A model generated the notes under the pieces. That model searched no databases. It was not told the DNA's origin and saw only the letters and a program-made list of their open reading frames with translations. Positions 14,143-15,335 of a DNA stretch of 15,335 nucleotides are shown here, piece by piece (the first letter of the stretch is position 1; every line of letters begins with the position of its first letter). Made by a program: the position numbers and the translations under genes. The stretch comes from Gallionellaceae bacterium UBA5126 (GTDB taxonomy: Bacteria; Pseudomonadota; Gammaproteobacteria; Burkholderiales; Gallionellaceae). Where the stretch lies: contig DHYQ01000084.1 in the NCBI GenBank assembly GCA_002414205.1, positions 4,207 to 19,541 of the forward strand, given 5' to 3'.

Positions 14143-15335
14143 ATGAGTACGACAAAAACAACACAGCCACGGGATATGGATCTGGTACTTGAATTCAACA
14201 AGAACCTGAACCATGTCACCAACAAGGTGCACGCTGCCAGCAATGTGGATGAAATCATTCTGGAAGTCAGCAAGGATATTTGCGCCTTGTTCAATGCGGA
14301 GCGACTGACCATTTACGTGGTCGGCGAAGATAATGCTTCTTTGGTGTCCAAAATCAAGACCGGGTTGAAATCCTTCAAGGATTTGAAGCTGCCCATTTCC
14401 GAGCAAAGCGTGGCTGGTTATGTTGCGGTCAATAAAAAGATGTTGAATATCAAGGATGTGTACGATACCCAAGAATTGACGGGGATCAGTCCGCATCTGC
14501 GTTTTTTGCAGGAAGTAGATAAGCGTACCGGCTACCGAACCAAGCAAATGTTGGTCGCGCCCATTCTGGAAGCGGGCAACAATAGCTTGGTGGGGGTGAT
14601 ACAAGTCATCAATAACAAGGCGGGCGTGCCGTTTTCCAGCATGGTGGAAGAAGGTCTGCAAGAATTGGCGGAAGGCATTGCAGTTGCGTTGCGTCAGCGC
14701 CAGCAAAACAACGGACGTATTCGTACCAAATATGACTCCCTGGTGAGTAATGCGGTGCTGACTGCTGCCGAGTTTGATTTGGCGACCCGGGCGGCACGAC
14801 GCAAGAGTCTGGATCTGGAAGAGGTGTTGATCCAGGACTTTCAGGTTGGGGTTGCGGCGCTGGGGAGTGCGTTATCGAATTTCTTTGGTGTGCCGTATGA
14901 GGCATACAAAGCCGATCGGCTCAAACCATCAGAGTTGTTGCGCAACCTGAAGCGCGATTATGTCGAAAGCAGCCGCTGGATCCCGATTGAAGAAACGCCA
15001 GAAGGTCTGGTTATTTTGACCACCGATCCTGAGCATATTCAGGCTTCGCGCGTCGTTAACAATATTTTCTCGCGCCATCGCCTGGTTTTTCGGGTGTGTA
15101 CGCAGCGCGAATTCAAGCAAACGTTGGATACGTTCTATGGCGCCTCCAGCTCGGCAGCCGATTCGCCGGAAACAGCGGCATTGAACGATGTGGTGTCGGT
15201 ACAGGATTTGTTGTCTGACTTGTCTGAGCAGGATACGGCCGAAGAGGTTGGGGCGCTGGCGCTGGATGATGCCAGTGCCGCCTCGGACAACGAGTTGGTG
15301 AAGCTGGTCAACAAGATCATTATCGACTCCTACAA
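14143..15335 (+). CDS. GAF-domain GspE/PilB-type secretion ATPase, N-terminal part (runs off the right edge)
   Basis: 397 residues are visible. An N-terminal GAF-like sensor domain (about 20-195) begins LEFNKNLNHVTNKVHAASNV and contains AERLTIYVVGED, LPISEQSVAGYV and LVGVIQVINNK. A T2SSE_N/MshEN-type domain follows (about 208-352), with SNFFGVPYEAY and GLVILTTDPEHI as in PilB and GspE. An acidic linker then leads into DNELVKLVNKIIIDSY, which in this family starts the ATPase core just before the conserved Asp/His-box; Walker A and B lie beyond the window. Such hexameric cytoplasmic ATPases drive type II secretion or type IV pilus assembly. A GAF domain in front is unusual. The LG-rich c-di-GMP motif of MshE is not apparent. 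ATG at 14143 follows GGGGA. It is the last visible gene of the signalling cluster. Confidence 0.85.
   Translation, partial: MSTTKTTQPRDMDLVLEFNKNLNHVTNKVHAASNVDEIILEVSKDICALFNAERLTIYVVGEDNASLVSKIKTGLKSFKDLKLPISEQSVAGYVAVNKKMLNIKDVYDTQELTGISPHLRFLQEVDKRTGYRTKQMLVAPILEAGNNSLVGVIQVINNKAGVPFSSMVEEGLQELAEGIAVALRQRQQNNGRIRTKYDSLVSNAVLTAAEFDLATRAARRKSLDLEEVLIQDFQVGVAALGSALSNFFGVPYEAYKADRLKPSELLRNLKRDYVESSRWIPIEETPEGLVILTTDPEHIQASRVVNNIFSRHRLVFRVCTQREFKQTLDTFYGASSSAADSPETAALNDVVSVQDLLSDLSEQDTAEEVGALALDDASAASDNELVKLVNKIIIDSY

Overview
The window looks like chromosomal DNA of a betaproteobacterium, possibly near the Nitrosomonadales. This is inferred from moderate-to-high GC, the rpsU-yqeY-dnaG order, the type of UvrD and DnaG, and a CHASE2-type Ser/Thr kinase cluster. 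No transposase, integrase, CRISPR array, tRNA or rRNA gene was seen. I could not run database searches, so species and orthology are inferred from sequence motifs.

Left part (1-3956): the window opens inside uvrD (minus strand, N-terminal 288 residues). It is divergent from an AlkK/FadD-type acyl-CoA ligase, which is followed by a signal-peptide-bearing outer-membrane barrel protein. The barrel gene has its own promoter and runs convergently into dnaG, with a 10-base tail-to-tail overlap.

Middle (3947-9018): a minus-strand macromolecular-synthesis operon reads rpsU - yqeY - dnaG. It has a strong promoter, an intrinsic terminator (attenuator) between rpsU and yqeY, and a hairpin between yqeY and dnaG. 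rpoD, the usual last member, is not downstream of dnaG. DnaG carries an eight-glutamine run encoded by a perfect trinucleotide repeat. Divergent from rpsU is an orphan Rieske non-heme oxygenase alpha-type gene closed by a perfect 14-bp-stem terminator. A TerC-family membrane protein and a UspA-like protein follow as a probable two-gene operon.

Right part (9067-15335 and beyond): a tightly packed plus-strand signalling cluster. It encodes a membrane CHASE2 sensor Ser/Thr kinase, a PP2C phosphatase (ATGA overlap with the kinase), a double-FHA protein whose second FHA looks degenerate, a metallo-beta-lactamase-fold protein resembling class-II cyclic-nucleotide phosphodiesterases, and the start of a GspE/PilB-type secretion ATPase with an N-terminal GAF domain. 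Kinase, phosphatase and phosphothreonine reader form an obvious write/erase/read set. The phosphodiesterase-like enzyme and GAF-ATPase suggest that phospho-signalling and possibly a small ligand control a pilus- or secretion-type motor. This is the most interesting system in the window.

Several predicted promoters share a -10 hexamer directly followed by CGC or CGCC, a GC-rich discriminator.
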